Below, piece after piece: positions 63,328 through 64,000 of a stretch of 64,000 nucleotides of DNA. Position 1 is the stretch's first letter; every line of letters begins with the position of its first letter. Position numbers and translations under genes: made by a program. The stretch spans positions 1,550,001 through 1,614,000 of the forward strand of contig OZ244898.1 of NCBI GenBank assembly GCA_965221585.1, given 5' to 3'. Source of the stretch: VXYK01 sp965221585. Lineage in GTDB: Bacteria > Actinomycetota > Acidimicrobiia > Acidimicrobiales > Aldehydirespiratoraceae. The notes under the pieces were generated by a model, which worked only from the letters and a program-made list of their open reading frames with translations, ran no database searches and was not told the origin of the DNA.

Positions 63328-64000
63328 CGAATTCTCCTCTCAAGGCCTTGAGGCCGACCAGATCGCCCTGCTCGATCAGAGCGAGCGATGCTCCACCACC
63401 GGTGGAGACGTGGTCCATTTCATGTTCAACACCGAACAGTTTCGCGGCCGCCGCGCTGTCACCGCCACCAACGACGGTGAACGCCTTGGTCTCGGCCATG
63501 GCCTGGGCGACCGCACCGGTCCCGCCGCCGAAGCGGGGATCCTCGAACACACCCATCGGTCCGTTCCACAGCACCGATCCGGCCTCGTGGATCAAGTCGC
63601 CGAAAGCCGCCGCGCTGCCAGGACCGATGTCGACACCCGTCCAACCATCGGGAAGGTTCGTGCCCATCTGACGCACGTCTCCCCCAACTTCGGGCATCAT
63701 CAACTTGCCGCCGGGGCCCAGAGCGGTGATGTCGTACGGCAGATGGACGGGCTTGGGACCGTCGAGGAGCCGCGCGCAGGTGTCGATCATGTCGGTCTCA
63801 CACAGCGAGGCTCCCACCGAGTGGCCCTTGGCGGCCAGGAAAGTGAAGCACATTCCCCCGCCGACGATCAACGAATCGACCGACTCCAGCAGCGCCTCGA
63901 TGACCGCCAGCTTGTCGCTCACCTTCGATCCGCCCATCACGGCCACGAAGGGCCTTCGAGGATTCGTACGCAAACCGCTGAGCACCTCTACCTCACGCGC
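63320..64000 (-). CDS. pgk: Phosphoglycerate kinase, C-terminal part (runs past window edge)
   Basis: The frame is open to base 64000, so the N-terminal part and start lie outside the window. The visible 226 residues cover the nucleotide-binding domain: FVAVMGGSKVSDK, LWNGPMGVFE and VGGGDSAAA...HVSTGGGASL. It transfers phosphate from 1,3-bisphosphoglycerate to ADP. First visible gene of the pgk-tpiA-secG block. Confidence 0.96.
   Translation of the reverse strand, partial: AREVEVLSGLRTNPRRPFVAVMGGSKVSDKLAVIEALLESVDSLIVGGGMCFTFLAAKGHSVGASLCETDMIDTCARLLDGPKPVHLPYDITALGPGGKLMMPEVGGDVRQMGTNLPDGWTGVDIGPGSAAAFGDLIHEAGSVLWNGPMGVFEDPRFGGGTGAVAQAMAETKAFTVVGGGDSAAAAKLFGVEHEMDHVSTGGGASLALIEQGDLVGLKALRGEFGD

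Overview
The window is high-GC DNA from a free-living heterotrophic actinomycete. The gene content (two-polypeptide branched-chain-type ABC importers with a major-facilitator domain, Asp/Ala-rich lipoproteins, a Fur-KatG pair, sulfatases, sulfotransferase and P450) and the many promoters whose -10 box lies 6-7 bases before an ATG (leaderless transcripts) suggest a member of the Acidimicrobiia or a close relative. The taxonomic placement is an inference from content. I saw no rRNA, CRISPR array, phage or insertion sequence.

Layout. 0-5.2 kb: 3' part of a sulfotransferase, a cytochrome P450, and a leaderless fur-katG operon. 5.2-11.6 kb: alpha-L-rhamnosidase with a haloalkane dehalogenase, a HAD phosphatase, a helical SCO6745-like protein and a DUF1330-type protein; the dehalogenase and DUF1330 genes share a 32-bp promoter element. 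11.8-18.3 kb: two tandem Cys-type sulfatases divergent from an SDR dehydrogenase and an NAD-dependent epimerase. 18.3-24.9 kb: importer locus 1 (lipoprotein, MFS-LivF chimera, LivH-LivM-LivG fusion). 25-28.1 kb: CoxD/CoxE-like maturation genes with a MobA-like nucleotidyltransferase. 28-31 kb: LacI regulator, two tautomerase-fold proteins, and a toxin-antitoxin pair. 31-34.3 kb: PutA. 34.4-45.2 kb: a carbohydrate-type ABC importer whose operon also encodes three related SnoaL/NTF2-like proteins, a MetE-like protein and a 31-residue micro-ORF, flanked by a MarR regulator and a divergent SMP-30 lactonase. 45.3-54.3 kb: RND/MMPL transporter, GH2, GH43 and two beta-lactamase-fold hydrolases. 54.4-61.8 kb: importer locus 2 with a TetR regulator and its lipoprotein. 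62.1-64 kb: conserved core block pgk-tpiA-secG-tRNA-Leu(GAG).

How it fits together. The most striking system is the duplicated importer in which a full ABC transporter is packed into two polypeptides, one of them carrying a complete MFS domain fused to the LivF ATPase. Around locus 2 a 14-bp sequence, identical in front of the MFS-LivF/TetR intergenic region and the binding-protein gene, recurs in weaker form in the promoters of the GH2, GH43 and serine hydrolase genes. This suggests one local TetR regulon that couples glycoside and ester cleavage outside or inside the cell to uptake. The second notable system is the SnoaL/MetE-like/ABC operon, whose two control regions have divergent promoters overlapping palindromes.
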